Assembly (NCBI GenBank): GCA_030847615.1
Contig: JAUMIR010000014.1
Coordinates: 14,732,501 to 14,796,500 of the forward strand
Direction: 5' to 3'
Length of the DNA: 64,000 bases
Origin: Gambelia wislizenii
Taxonomy: Eukaryota > Chordata > Lepidosauria > Squamata > Crotaphytidae
Part shown: piece after piece, positions 32,476-42,229 of the stretch
Layout: each line of letters starts with the position of its first letter
How positions within the stretch are numbered: position 1 is the first letter of the stretch
Notes under the pieces: generated by a model
What the model saw: the letters and a program-made list of their open reading frames with translations, nothing else
Database searches by the model: none
Told to the model about the DNA's origin: nothing
Program-made: the position numbers and the translations under genes

Positions 32476-32571
32476 CTGTGTGAATTCACAGAAGACCACT
32501 CGAAGATCTATGGTTACAGGTAAGCAACCTGTCCATCTTCTTCGTGGTCTCTGTGAATCACACAGTTGGGT
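32476..32571 (-). repeat. DIRS internal complementary region
   Basis: 32476-32534 is complementary to the left terminus 32190-32248; 32535-32571 (starting ATCTTCTTCGTGG) is complementary to the right terminus 38160-38196. The junction falls between 32534 and 32535 and defines both element ends to the base. In the DIRS model this region templates completion of the termini and circle closure. Confidence 0.93.
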
Positions 32572-32723
32572 GTAGACTGGCAAGCTTCCATCCAGGAGGT
32601 GGGTATGTCCTACACTTATATACCATACACATCAACCATTTGAGAGTAAAATACTAAAAGCACATTATTAATTGAAATGATTAAAACATGTAACAACAAT
32701 GACTTGGCAACGTAAACACTCAC

Positions 32724-33796
32724 TCATTGTATGGAAGATAACAACACAGCCTTCCCAAAGGCTGCCTCATTCCTAGAACGAGAATCAATTCTATAATGAG
32801 ATATAAAAGTCAAAGGTGATGACCAGGTTGCAGCTCTGCAAATGTCCTCTAGAGGCACCCCAGAGAGAAAGGCTGTCGAAGTGGAGACAGCTCTCGTAGA
32901 GTGTCCTCAAATCTGAGAAGGCAGAGGCTTCTTTGCCAGTTTGTAGCAGAGAGTGATGGCCGATGTCACCCACTTCGATAGTCTCTGTGAAGAGATGGGT
33001 TCTCCCAGTTTCGATTCAGCATACGACACAAACAGTTTGGGTGACTTTCTGTGGGACGCAGTCCGATGAATGTAGAAAGCCAAAGCCCTTCTGACGTCCA
33101 TCAGATGAAAGGTGCGTTCAAAATCGTCTTTCGGGTCCTGCATCAAAGCGGGGAGAGTGATAGTTTGGTTGAGGTGAAAGCTGGAGACCACCTTCGGTAA
33201 GAAGGAGATGTTGGGACGGAGGACCACTTTATGCTTGTGAAAAGCCGTGTAGGGAGGATCCAATCTCAAGGCACAGAGTTCACTAGCCCGACGCGCCGAA
33301 GTGATGGCCACAAGGAATGCCGTTTTCCAGGAAAGCAGCCGGAGGTCTGTGGAAGCCATTGGCTCGAATGGTCGGCGGACTAGCTGTGAGAGGACCAATT
33401 CGAGGCTACAAGACGGTGTCGGTTCAACCACTGGGGGATGGAGGTTCGCAAAGCCCTTCAAGAAACTCTTCACCGTGGCATCCACGAAGGGGGAAGGGAG
33501 ACCCCTCGCCTGGAATTCAGTGGAGATGGCCGCCAAGAAGCACCGGATTGAAGACAGTGACAGGCCCGCAGAAGAAAGGTGGAGAAGAAATTCGAGGACT
33601 GTTGGGATGGAGAATTGGTCAAGGGGTGAATCCTGGGATGCCAGGAAGCTTTCATACTTCTTCCACTTATAATGGTAGGATCTCCTGGTGGACGGCCTCC
33701 TTGCCGCATCGATGACGGCTTGGACGTCTGGGTATAGAGGTGCAGGCTGCCTCGGTACCGAGGACGAACCCGAAGGGGTCGAACCCGAAGGGAGAG
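32724..33796 (-). pseudogene. DIRS tyrosine recombinase, interrupted by one stop
   Basis: Catalyses integration of the circular DNA. The core-binding part starts near RRPSTRRSYHYKWKKYE; the first catalytic arginine lies in TSARRASELCAL. TGA at 32907 stops the frame immediately before the histidine-x-x-arginine box (HSTR). The remaining C-terminus, with a candidate catalytic tyrosine in ISHYR, is readable in the same frame to a stop at 32724. The open frame extends upstream to 34646, but that part overlaps RNase H in another frame and is probably a shadow. Its frame differs from the RT frame, so it is translated separately or by frameshift. Confidence 0.85.
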
Positions 33797-35630
33797 TCAC
33801 AGGGTCAACCTCCAGGCAGTCAGGTTTAGAGTGTCCAGGTCGGGATGTCTGACCTTGCCGTCCTGAATGGTGAGCAGATCTGGACGGGATGGAAGGCGGA
33901 TGAAACGTCGGTTCGACAACCGAAGCAAGGTTGCAAACCACCGTTGCCGAGGCCACCATGGTGTGATGAGGATGGCGTTCGCTCTGTCCCGATGAAGCTT
34001 GGTGATCACCCTTGTCAGCAACGGGAATGGGGGGAATAGGTACAGTAGCGGGCCCGACCATCGAAACAGGAACGCGTCTCCCCTCGACCTCGGAGCTGGG
34101 CGCCTCGAGCAGAATTGGGGGCACTGGGCGTTCTCGGGCGAAGCAAAAAGATCCACTTGAGGAAACCCCCAGGTTCGAAACAGGTCTAGAGTGACCGACC
34201 TGTGAAGCTGCCACTCGTGGATGGAGAGACTCGAACGGCTGAGTCCATCGGCAAGAGTGTTTTCTTCCCCTGGTAGGTGAATGGATTGTAGAAACACTTT
34301 TCTTGTCACACACCATTCCCATATGTCCAGCGTGAGTTGGAGAAGATGTGGCGATCTCGTGCCTCCCTGCTTGTTTATGTAGTACATGACCAACGTGTTG
34401 TCTGTCAGCACTAGTACTGTCTTGCCCCTCACCAGGGGCTTGAAGGCCCTCAACGCCTTCTGAACCGCGAGGAGCTCCAACACGTTGATGTGGAGGGCTT
34501 GCTCCTCCATGCTCCATGAATCTCGGATCTCGTAGGAGTCGAGATGCGCTCCCCATCCTTGCAACGACGCGTCCGTTGTCAAAGAGGCGTCCGGTTGAGG
34601 AAGGTCGAAGGGCATGCCCGACAAAACATTGCCCGGTACCAGCCACCAGTCCAGTGACCTCTCAACCGCTATCGGCATAGTGAGCATCTTGTTTGGAAGA
34701 TCGTGAAGAGGGTTGAATACTTGCAGAAACCAATGCTGGAGAGGGCGGAACCGAAGTCTGGCAAGCCAAGTCACGTAAGTCATAGCCGCCATGTGGGCAA
34801 GGAGCACTTGGATTGAGTGTGCCGGGAGCCTTCTTGACCGACGGCAGGTATAGATTAGGGAACGGAGGGTGTCGAAATGGTCCCGAGGCAAGTAAGCTGT
34901 CATGGTTAAAAAGTTCAAACGTGCACCAATGAACTGAATCACCTGCGTCGGCAGGAGTTGGGATTTCTCGATGTTGACAACAAGTCCCAGGTAGTCTAAG
35001 ACATCTAAGGAGAGGCCAATATCGAGTTTGAGCTGATGACGAGTCTGTGCAACAATCAGCCAGTCGTCGATGTAAGGGAAGATTTCTACACCCCGCTGCC
35101 GAAGAAAGGCCGCTACCACTGCCATACACTTTGTGAAGACATGAGGAGCGGTGGAGAGACCGAAGGGGAGAACTCTGAACTGGAAGACGGCGGTCCCGAC
35201 CTGAAATGCCAGGAAGCGCCTGTGGGCCGGGTGGATCCTGATGTGAAAATAGGCGTCCTTCAGGTCTATGGATGCAAACCAGTCGTCCTGCCTCAAAAGT
35301 GGAAGGATCGAAGCCAAGGTGACCATCCTGAACTTTTTTGGAGTAATGTACTTGTTCACTCTGCGAAGGTCGAGAATCGGACGCAGCCCGCCATCTTTCT
35401 TGTCGACCAGAAAGTACCTCGAGAAGAAGCAGAGGTGATGGAGATCGGGGTCGACGGGTTCGATGGCCCCCTTCTGCAGCAGTGTCCACCTCCTCGAGGA
35501 GGGGAGGGGAGGGCGGTGTTGAACGAACCCGTTCCGTCAGAGGCAGAGTGTCGAATTCTATCCAATAGCCTGTTCGGACAATTTGGAATACCCATCGATC
35601 TGAAGTCACTGAAAACCAGGCGTCTTGGTA
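33797..35630 (-). pseudogene. DIRS RT, RNase H and methyltransferase-like region, one frameshift
   Basis: The 520-codon open part (33797-35359) holds RT blocks ASIDLKDAYFHIRIHP, VLPFGLSTAPHVFTK and FPYIDDWLI, where YIDD is the catalytic motif. RNase H blocks are LTTDASLQGWGAH, NVLELLAVQKAL, LTDNTLVMYYINKQGG and NTLADGLSR. A distal VDLFASPENAQCP..LFPPFPLL segment fits the Dam-like methyltransferase domain known in DIRS. The RT frame is open upstream (LLQKGAIEPV, FLVDKKDGGLRPILDLRR), but residues before about 35500 (SDRWVFQIVRTGYWIEFD) are in another frame. A frameshift therefore lies in the G-rich stretch near 35490-35530. Confidence 0.88.
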
Positions 35631-35707
35631 GTTGGACAGTCGATCCCCGAAGAGAGGAATCTAAGGAGAAACAAAGAGATCATCAAATAGGAGGGTTAGA
35701 ACTTCTT

Positions 35708-37921
35708 TCAACCCTGGTCCCTGGGTCGTTGCCTGGGCTGTTGTCGGTGTCTGGAGCCCGAGCCCTGGCTCCTCACCGAAGAGGCTGGAGAAGTGGACGG
35801 AACATAACGGGAACACCGGTAGGTCTGACCGGAGTACCCCTGCCTTGATTGTTGGCCATAGGGTGGAGCCTGCCATGGATACCTCCCTCTGGGCCGGTAT
35901 TGGTAGGTGGAGGTGGAGCCCATACCATACTTCCTGGCCATACTTCTCATCTTTTGAGCGAATTCGAGTTTGTCATCAGTAGAACCGTTGAACAAGCCCA
36001 ACTCGTCAAAGGGAAGATCTTCAATTGTTGCTGATGCCTGGGGCGTGAGGCCAGAAGAATGTAGCCAAGCATGTCGTCTTAGGGCTACCAAGCCAGCGAT
36101 GGCTTTTGCTGCGCAGTCTGCCACATGTCTGGCCGAGTTCATTTGAAGGCCAGCAAGAGATTGTGCCTCAGATTGTATAGCCTCCGCCATTCTGCGCCGT
36201 TCTTCAGGAAGATCTTTGATCAAGATGTTCATCCGTTCCCATAACACTTGCTGGTATGCTCCCATGCACGCCGAGTAATTAGCAACAAGGAAGCTCAACC
36301 CAGCTGCTGAATATATCTTCTTGCCCATGATGTCGAGCTTCCTACCCTCAGGGTCTGGAGGGGAAGACAAGGGCTGGTGTTGCTTCCTGTTTTGGGCCAC
36401 TTCCACAACTACCGAGTTCGGTTTCGGGTGGTTTTGCAACCAGTCAACATGCTCTCCGCCAACCCTGTACAGCCTATCAATCTTTTTGGATGTGGATTGT
36501 ATCGAAGAAGGGTTTTTCCAAGACCCTTGGGCCAGTTTCAGTAAGGAAGGTAGGACAGGTAAGATCGCAGATGGTGGTGCTTTTGATTGTATCCTCTGAA
36601 AAATGGGATCCACAGGGTCAGCTGGCCGGTCCTCGACTTTCAAGTCTAGAGCGTGTGACATCCTCACCATTTGTTCCCCGAAGGCTCTGACATCATCTGT
36701 CGGGGAAGTGGAATCGTCGTCCATCAGCTCTGACTTCGGAGACGGTAGATAAGGCCTGTAGAAGTCCGAGGAAGCAACTGACTCAGACGAAGATGTATCA
36801 GGCGAACGGCTTCTAGGCCGAGTTGGCGTGGGAGAGCGAGGCTGTGGGGTTGGTGGAGTCCGTGGCAGAGGTCGGAGCCCAAGCAGCGAAACCTGAACAG
36901 TAGCATCTCGTGGTGAAGCAACATCCAAAATCACAGGCGAGCGAGAACTTGGTCTCGGAAGCGAGGGTTGTGGTACCTCAATAAGATCTCCTCTGGGGTT
37001 GAAGATCTGTGACCCCGATGGAGAGCCCAGCTGATTTCTGCAAATGGAACGGGCCAAATCATATGCAGAGTAAGCAGGCACATCCTCTCTGATGGAGGGA
37101 ATGAGAGGTCGAGGCAGTTCTTCGGATTCGACAATCTCCACGTCGATGTCCGAAGAGTGACATCGGAGAAGTTGGTCCCGTGACACAACTAGAGCTGGTG
37201 ATGATTCCACACGCTTTGCAACATCCACGGCAGGGGAAAGCTCCACAGTCACAACATCCAAAGATCGAGGAGGGGTCCGCAAATCACGGGCTGCCACATC
37301 AGGAGTGGACGGAGGTGGAGAGCGAAGGAACGCATCATCAGAGCCCTTCGGATCCCGAGGAGGGACTTGTGGAACAACACGCTCCGCCAGCTTGGCTCTT
37401 TTATCTTTATCCTTCTTGCCCTCTGAGTGTTTGGAGAGATGCTTCTCCTTTTTCTTTTTCTTAGCTGGTTCCGAGGACGAAGCAGAAGCAGTGGAAGAGG
37501 GCTCCTTTTCACCCATAGCCTGCTTAGAGGTCGATGGGGTTGGCTCGGTAGTCTTCTCCAAACGGTCTCGAGTCGAATCCGAGGATACACGTCGATGGGC
37601 AGAGTGTAAGGCCTCGGGATCCAACGCAGTGGAACGACGCCTCGAAGGGCTTCGAGACTGACGGCGCTTCTGACCAGAGGACGGTGGGGACCGGGAGCGT
37701 TCATGGCCCCGAGACTCCAATGGAGGAGCCGAAGCAGAGGCAGGTGGTGCGGTCAGGAGCAAGGCCTTTTCATATAAGAAGGATTTAAGGCGTGAGAGCC
37801 TATGTTTCCTGGCCTGCGGGGTGAAAGCTTTACAATGGATGCAAGCGTCTACATTGTGGGATTCTCCCAAACAGATCAAGCAGCGGGAATGCTTGGGAGC
37901 TTCGCTTGGCAGATCACGCAC
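35708..37921 (-). CDS. DIRS Gag-like protein (737 codons, open)
   Basis: The open frame has no stop or visible frameshift. A cysteine cluster near the N-terminus (CLICLGESHNVDACIHCK) is typical of vertebrate DIRS Gag. A Ser/Arg/Lys-rich middle with many SP and RS dipeptides follows. A more conserved part comes next (FQRIQSKAPPSAILPVLPSL, AAGLSFLVANYSACMGAYQQ, LPEERRRMAEAIQSEAQSLA). The C-terminus is Gly/Arg/Gln/Tyr-rich. The start was taken at the first Met just before the Cys cluster. Presumed role is binding and packaging element RNA. It is the only DIRS ORF here without a defect. Confidence 0.8.
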   Translation of the reverse strand: MRDLPSEAPKHSRCLICLGESHNVDACIHCKAFTPQARKHRLSRLKSFLYEKALLLTAPPASASAPPLESRGHERSRSPPSSGQKRRQSRSPSRRRSTALDPEALHSAHRRVSSDSTRDRLEKTTEPTPSTSKQAMGEKEPSSTASASSSEPAKKKKKEKHLSKHSEGKKDKDKRAKLAERVVPQVPPRDPKGSDDAFLRSPPPSTPDVAARDLRTPPRSLDVVTVELSPAVDVAKRVESSPALVVSRDQLLRCHSSDIDVEIVESEELPRPLIPSIREDVPAYSAYDLARSICRNQLGSPSGSQIFNPRGDLIEVPQPSLPRPSSRSPVILDVASPRDATVQVSLLGLRPLPRTPPTPQPRSPTPTRPRSRSPDTSSSESVASSDFYRPYLPSPKSELMDDDSTSPTDDVRAFGEQMVRMSHALDLKVEDRPADPVDPIFQRIQSKAPPSAILPVLPSLLKLAQGSWKNPSSIQSTSKKIDRLYRVGGEHVDWLQNHPKPNSVVVEVAQNRKQHQPLSSPPDPEGRKLDIMGKKIYSAAGLSFLVANYSACMGAYQQVLWERMNILIKDLPEERRRMAEAIQSEAQSLAGLQMNSARHVADCAAKAIAGLVALRRHAWLHSSGLTPQASATIEDLPFDELGLFNGSTDDKLEFAQKMRSMARKYGMGSTSTYQYRPRGRYPWQAPPYGQQSRQGYSGQTYRCSRYVPSTSPASSVRSQGSGSRHRQQPRQRPRDQG

Positions 37922-38021
37922 TGCTTAAATGCCCCTTTAGTCGACATCATAAATCACAATACCGCAGAGTCGTCAATAAAATCTCAAAAACACCTAGCGC
38001 ACAGAAGTAGCGGTGGAAAGA

Positions 38022-38185
38022 AAGGAACTGAGGGGACTTTAGGTGGGAACCCTTATAAGGGACCGTTAGGATGGGCGGAGTTACCGCCAAAAATGTATGA
38101 AAGCACATTCTGCCTAGCGATTCTAGAAGTTTCCGAAGCTCTGCGCAGGCGCAGGAGTAACCCAACTGTGTGATTCACAGAGACC
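38022..38185 (-). repeat. DIRS inverted terminal repeat, right
   Basis: Reverse complement of 32227-32392. The outer 11 bp (38186-38196, ending GAAGAT) extend beyond the inverted repeat and are matched only by the internal complementary region. Confidence 0.9.
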
Positions 38186-38196
38186 ACGAAGAAGAT

Positions 38197-38491
38197 AAGG
38201 CTTTGGCCTGTTTTCCTTGCCTGGGCCTCTCAGCCTTTGGGTGGGTGCCAGCCTGCCCTTTGTGGGCCTGGGAACGCTGTTCTCCAAAGCAGCCCAAGGT
38301 CACAGCACCTGGAGCTGTCTTGCTGCCCACGAATCTCCCTGCATGCCATTCTCATGCTGCAAGGGTTTATCTGGAAATTGTGTTATGTTGTGTTTAGTCT
38401 CAGCTTTGCCTATGTTCCTGCTACACGTATCCTTGCTTAATAAATAATTCTTATTGAGTAAATGTAAGCGTGTGTTCCTGGTACATCACAT
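38197..38491 (+). repeat. Chromovirus 5' LTR, part 2
   Basis: Resumes AAGGCTTTGGCCTG and ends GGTACATCACA, matching 43768-44061. AATAAA at 38439-38444 is a candidate polyadenylation signal, followed by a GT-rich stretch. AGTCTCAGCTT at 38396-38406 is the likely start of R (see the primer site entry). Confidence 0.93.
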
Positions 38492-38493
38492 TA

Positions 38494-38504
38494 AGCTGAG
38501 ACTC
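38494..38504 (+). promoter_or_regulatory. Candidate self-priming primer binding site
   Basis: AAGCTGAGACT lies two bases after the LTR and is the perfect reverse complement of AGTCTCAGCTT at 38396-38406 inside the LTR; pairing stops at exactly 11 nt. Tf1-group elements prime reverse transcription with the first 11 nt of their own mRNA. No tRNA-type TGG start is found here. A TTTATC word about 30 bp upstream of 38396 could position the start site. Confidence 0.7.
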
Positions 38505-38619
38505 ACAAATCATACTTAATTTTGGAGTTCTACCCACAATCTCTGACGACGCAGAGATTGGAACCCAGACGGAGAAAGGCCTGGCCACAGGTGGTGGCCA
38601 GGGAGCGGCGTGCCAGGGG

Positions 38620-40078
38620 ATGGTGCAGACGTGCCGGGGGATGGTGCAAGCGTGTCAGAGGAAGAGCAGAGCCTGGCGGAGAGCTGGAAAGCTGACCCTT
38701 CCCCTTGACCTCATAGAGCTGGGATCCAGGCAAGCCCTGGGGAGGGGCAGCCTACCCTTTTCTGAGACTACAGCGCGTGGAGCTGGAATGGCCATGGGAG
38801 CCAGTTGGCTCTGGCCAAAAGAGACAGGTTGGGAAGAACGCAGGTCCCGATGGTGGGACAGACCCCTAACTGAGAGGTACCGAGAACCTGGGGTGAAACC
38901 TCCACGCTCAGAACTGGAGGATGAGGTACAGCAGCTGAAGCAACAAATGGAGGTCATGCAGACAAGTCTCTTAGAGATCCTGCAGAGACTGCCTCAGCAA
39001 CTGGCCATCCCGGGAGGGGCCCAACCTCCCCAGGACCTGCAGTTGCCAGCTCCAGCTCCAGGGGGAGGGGTCCCCGCTGTGCCTGCTGGGGCCCCTGTCC
39101 CGCAGGTTCCTGGCCCAGAACCCCCTGTGGGGGCTGGCCTGGTCGAGCCATGGGAAAGACCTCGTGGGCTCAAGCATCGAAATCTGAAAGCCACCTTTGA
39201 TGGGGATGCCGCAAAGTTGCCATACTTCTTAATCTAGGTGATGGGATTCATGTCCCAATGGGAAGAAGAGTTCCACACAGAGGCTGAGAAGGTGCAGTAT
39301 GTCTCCAACCAGCTGGAGGGAGAGGTGGCGCAATGGCTGGTGGGGTTCTACGACATGGGGGCTCCAGGGATGGGGAGTTTCCACGACTTCATGATGGCCC
39401 TACAAGCTCAGTTTGAAGACACCCTGAGGGTGAGTCGTGCACGCACAGAACTCCAGCAACTGGGCCAAGGCCCGAGACGTGGCCGAATACGCCTCCGAAT
39501 TCTGCCGCGAAATCCACTGCCTTTCTAGCCAGATTCCCAACTGGACCGAAGCTACTAAGGTGCAGTATTTTCAGGATGGCCTTAACGCAGACATCCTCGA
39601 GTGGGCATTGATCCAAGGGAACCCCGAAACCCTCTTGTGATTGGTACGGCTGGCTGGGGAGGTGGAAACCCTGAGACAGAGCATCAAGCTGGCCCGGCAA
39701 CGTCAGGGGCTCAGTGGAAAGCCCACTGGGTCTACTGGGAAGAAAGCTAAGATGGCCCAACCAGCTGGTGGCACGGCAGGGGAGTCGGAGAGGGAGCGAA
39801 GGATGTGAAAAGGCTTGTGTCTGCACTGCGGGAAGAATGGACACCGCATAGCCAAATGCTCAGAGAAACAACCTCGAGACCCTCCAGCAAAAGAGAGGCC
39901 CAAGAAGGCAGAGGGGAAGTCGACGGCACCCAAGATGCCATTCAAGCCCAAGACCAAAGCAGAGGTGTGCGCCTTGATGCCAGGCCACGCGGTAGGAGAG
40001 TCTTCAGAGGAACCGGATGACAGTAGGTCCTCCTCTGATGCTGAGCTGGTGGGAAACGGCTCCAGCCCACCCTGTTAA
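38620..40078 (+). pseudogene. Chromovirus gag, broken
   Basis: Structural protein of the retrotransposon particle. A coiled-coil-like stretch (EDEVQQLKQQMEVMQTSLLE) is followed by a Pro/Ala-rich linker. The capsid-like part (FDGDAAKLPYFL, FMSQWEEEFHTEAEKVQYV) resembles sushi-type Gag. The CCHC knuckle CLHCGKNGHRIAKC is at about 39818-39859. Defects are TAG at 39235, a frameshift near 39430, TGA at 39638 and TGA at 39806. The final stop is at 40076. The true start is unclear. Confidence 0.82.
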
Positions 40079-40545
40079 GCGCCCAAAGGCGGGCTAATCC
40101 CGAAGGGCGCCCAAGTGCTATGGTGGCCCTTTTTTCCTAAAAGCCAAAACAGAGGTTGCAAACAAGGGGGTCCCCCGAAAAGTGATGTTAATGGTAGATT
40201 CTGAAAGTACCCAGGTACTAATTCACCCCTCCTTGGTCAGTGAACTTGCAGTTAGCACCATTAAGCTAGACAAGGCAGTGTGGCTGTCTCAGATGGACGG
40301 AGGGATGATGAAGGGCCCCCCCACAAGGTGAATGACTGGCCCAGTACAGATGAAGATGGGGAATCATCAGGCAGAGCTCCAATTTGTGATAGCCCCGGGT
40401 TTAGTTCCAGCTGCAGTAGTGGGCTTAAACTGGCTGAAATTCCACAACTCTACCATAGACTGGGTAAAGGAGACTGTGACTTTTACAGACCCTTTGTGTG
40501 TGCGGGAACATGGGGTGGGTGAGGCCCCGCTGAGGGGGGGATCTC
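40079..40545 (+). pseudogene. Chromovirus protease region, broken
   Basis: MLMVDSESTQVLIHPSLVSE at about 40180 aligns with the retropepsin active-site strand, but the third residue of the usual D-S/T-G triad is glutamate. Downstream FVIAPGLVPAAVVGLNWLKF at 40380-40440 is the C-terminal half in a different frame. The protease is therefore doubly inactive. Confidence 0.65.
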
Positions 40546-40631
40546 TCTAGAGGCCAAGCCGAGGAACTGTAAAACCGTTCTGCTTCAAGGGGAAATGAAA
40601 GGGTTACTGGTGGAATATAAACAGTGGCAGT

Positions 40632-41514
40632 TTGTGTTCGAAGAGAAGGAATGTGACATTCTACCCCCCCCACAGGCTGTTTGACTGTGCAATTGAAATA
40701 GTTTCCAAGGCAGTGTTGCCCAAACCCAAGATTTACTCCATGACACCAGCGGAAATGGACGCCCTCCAGGAGTTCATAGATAAAAACTTGGCCCGAGGGT
40801 TCATCAGACCTACGATCTCCCCCTTGGGGGCTCCACTGTTGTTCAGGCGATGGGGGTCTTCGTCTCTGTATTGATTACAGATCCTCAAGTGCTATCAGCA
40901 TGACAAATCAGTACCCCCTCCCCTTAATGAAAGACATCCTGGCTCATTTAGCCAAGGGGAAGATATTTACCAAACTGGACTTGTGGGAGGCCTATTACAG
41001 AGTGCGAATCAAAGAAGGGGGTGAGTGGAAAAATGCTTTTAATTGCCAGCTAGGGGCTTTTGAATTTTGCGTAATGCCATTTGGCCTCAGTGGAGCCCCC
41101 GGATTTTTCCAGAAATTGATTAATGATGTACTGAGAGAGTTCTTGTACAAAGGGGTACTAGTGTATTTGGATGATGTGCTTATTTACTCTGAGGACTATA
41201 CATCCCATATGAAGTTGGTGAAGAAAGTGCTTAGTAAATTGGGAGAGAATCATTTGTATGCCAAAATGTCAAAATGTGAATTCCATCAGAGCCGCTTAGA
41301 TTACTTGGGGTACCGCATCTCTAGCAGGGGGGTTGAAATGGACCCTGAGAAGGTAAAAGGGGTTCTTGCATGGGAGGCCCCCAGGACCAGGAAGCAGCTT
41401 CAGAGCTTCCTAGGGTTTGCTAATTTTTACCGGTCCTTCATCCCTGACTTTGCTGAGGTGGCCTTGCCTTTGACTGACCTGTTGAAAACCAAGAGGGTGG
41501 GAGAGAAGAAATGA
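40632..41514 (+). pseudogene. Chromovirus reverse transcriptase, one frameshift
   Basis: MTPAEMDALQEFIDKNLARG is in the first frame (to 40874). A frameshift near 40850 disrupts the region before IDYR, and the second frame runs 40900-41514. It carries TKLDLWEAYYRVRIKEG, VMPFGLSGAPGFFQKLI and VYLDDVLIYSED, so the YLDD catalytic motif is intact. TGA at 41512 ends the open part ahead of RNase H. Confidence 0.87.
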
Positions 41515-42060
41515 ACTGGGAAGGCAGAAAAGCCTCCCCAAAAGATTGTGTGGACTGACCAATGCCAAAGGGCGTTTGACAAGCTGAAGAAGCTTTTCAC
41601 CTCTGAACCCATTCTAAAGCACCCCAACTCCACGCAACCTTTTGTGGTTCAGGTAGATGCCTCAGATGTGGCGATGGGGGGCTGTTGTTACAACGGGATG
41701 AAGGGGGGAGCTCAGATCCTGTGCTTATCTGTCAAAGAAATTCAATGAGACTGAGCAAAATTGGCCAGTGTGGGAGAGAGGCAGGGGTGATCAAATTGGC
41801 CTTAGAAACTTGGCGCCATCTGCTGGAAGGATCTTCCCAACCTTTCGAGGTTTTGACAGATCACAAAAACTTGGAGGCTTTGAAAACTCCATGGTGTTTA
41901 AACCCTAAACAAATTCGGTGGGCCAGTTTCTTTTACTGGTTCAACTTCACCCTGAAGTTTCTCCCGGGAAAAAAGAATTTCTTAGCTGATGCTTTGTCCA
42001 GGCTCCCTCAACATGACAGCCAGCGGAAGGAGATGGTAGACTCAGTCTTCTCCCCCTCCT
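41515..42060 (+). pseudogene. Chromovirus RNase H, broken
   Basis: FDKLKKLFTSEPILKHPN, FVVQVDASDVAMGG, then after a frameshift near 41695-41730 LETWRHLLEGSSQPFEVLTD, HKNLEALKTPW and LADALSRLP. The catalytic Asp of VDAS and the TDH box are present; the frame is not. Confidence 0.8.
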
Positions 42061-42229
42061 ATTTGGGATTGGCAGTTCTCATGCGCAGCCAAGCCAAGCA
42101 TCAGGAGACCAAGGCATGCCCTTCTTTGGGCCCAGAACAAGGCTTTGCGGGAGAGCCTGACGGCCTGCCTGCAAAGACCACAACCCCTGCTGTGGTGCCA
42201 GCCCCATCATCCTTGAAGCCTTCTCCTCT

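Larger units (their letters stand above)
32190..38196 (-). mobile_element. DIRS-like tyrosine-recombinase retrotransposon (6007 bp)
   Basis: The minus strand encodes, in order, a Gag-like protein, RT/RNase H with a methyltransferase-like tail, and a tyrosine recombinase. The ends carry inverted repeats (32227-32392 and 38022-38185). An internal complementary region at 32476-32571 is exactly the reverse complement of the left terminus joined to that of the right terminus. These are the structural hallmarks of DIRS elements, which integrate as circles by recombinase instead of integrase. There is no target duplication: the host LTR reads GGTAA | AAGGC on either side, and the uninterrupted 3' LTR reads GGTAAAAGGC. 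Confidence 0.94.

Noticed and set aside
33797..34646. N-terminal 283 codons of the long recombinase ORF
   Set aside because: They overlap RNase H and the methyltransferase-like region in another frame and show no recombinase features. Only the part below 33797 was kept.
35036..35848. 270-codon plus-strand ORF
   Set aside because: It lies antisense to the DIRS RT and Gag frames, which have clear motifs. It is a shadow of GC-rich coding sequence.
38522..38536. tRNA primer site beginning TGGAGTTCTACC
   Set aside because: It lies 31 bp beyond the LTR and matches no tRNA 3' end I know. The 11-nt self-complementary site right after the LTR fits better.
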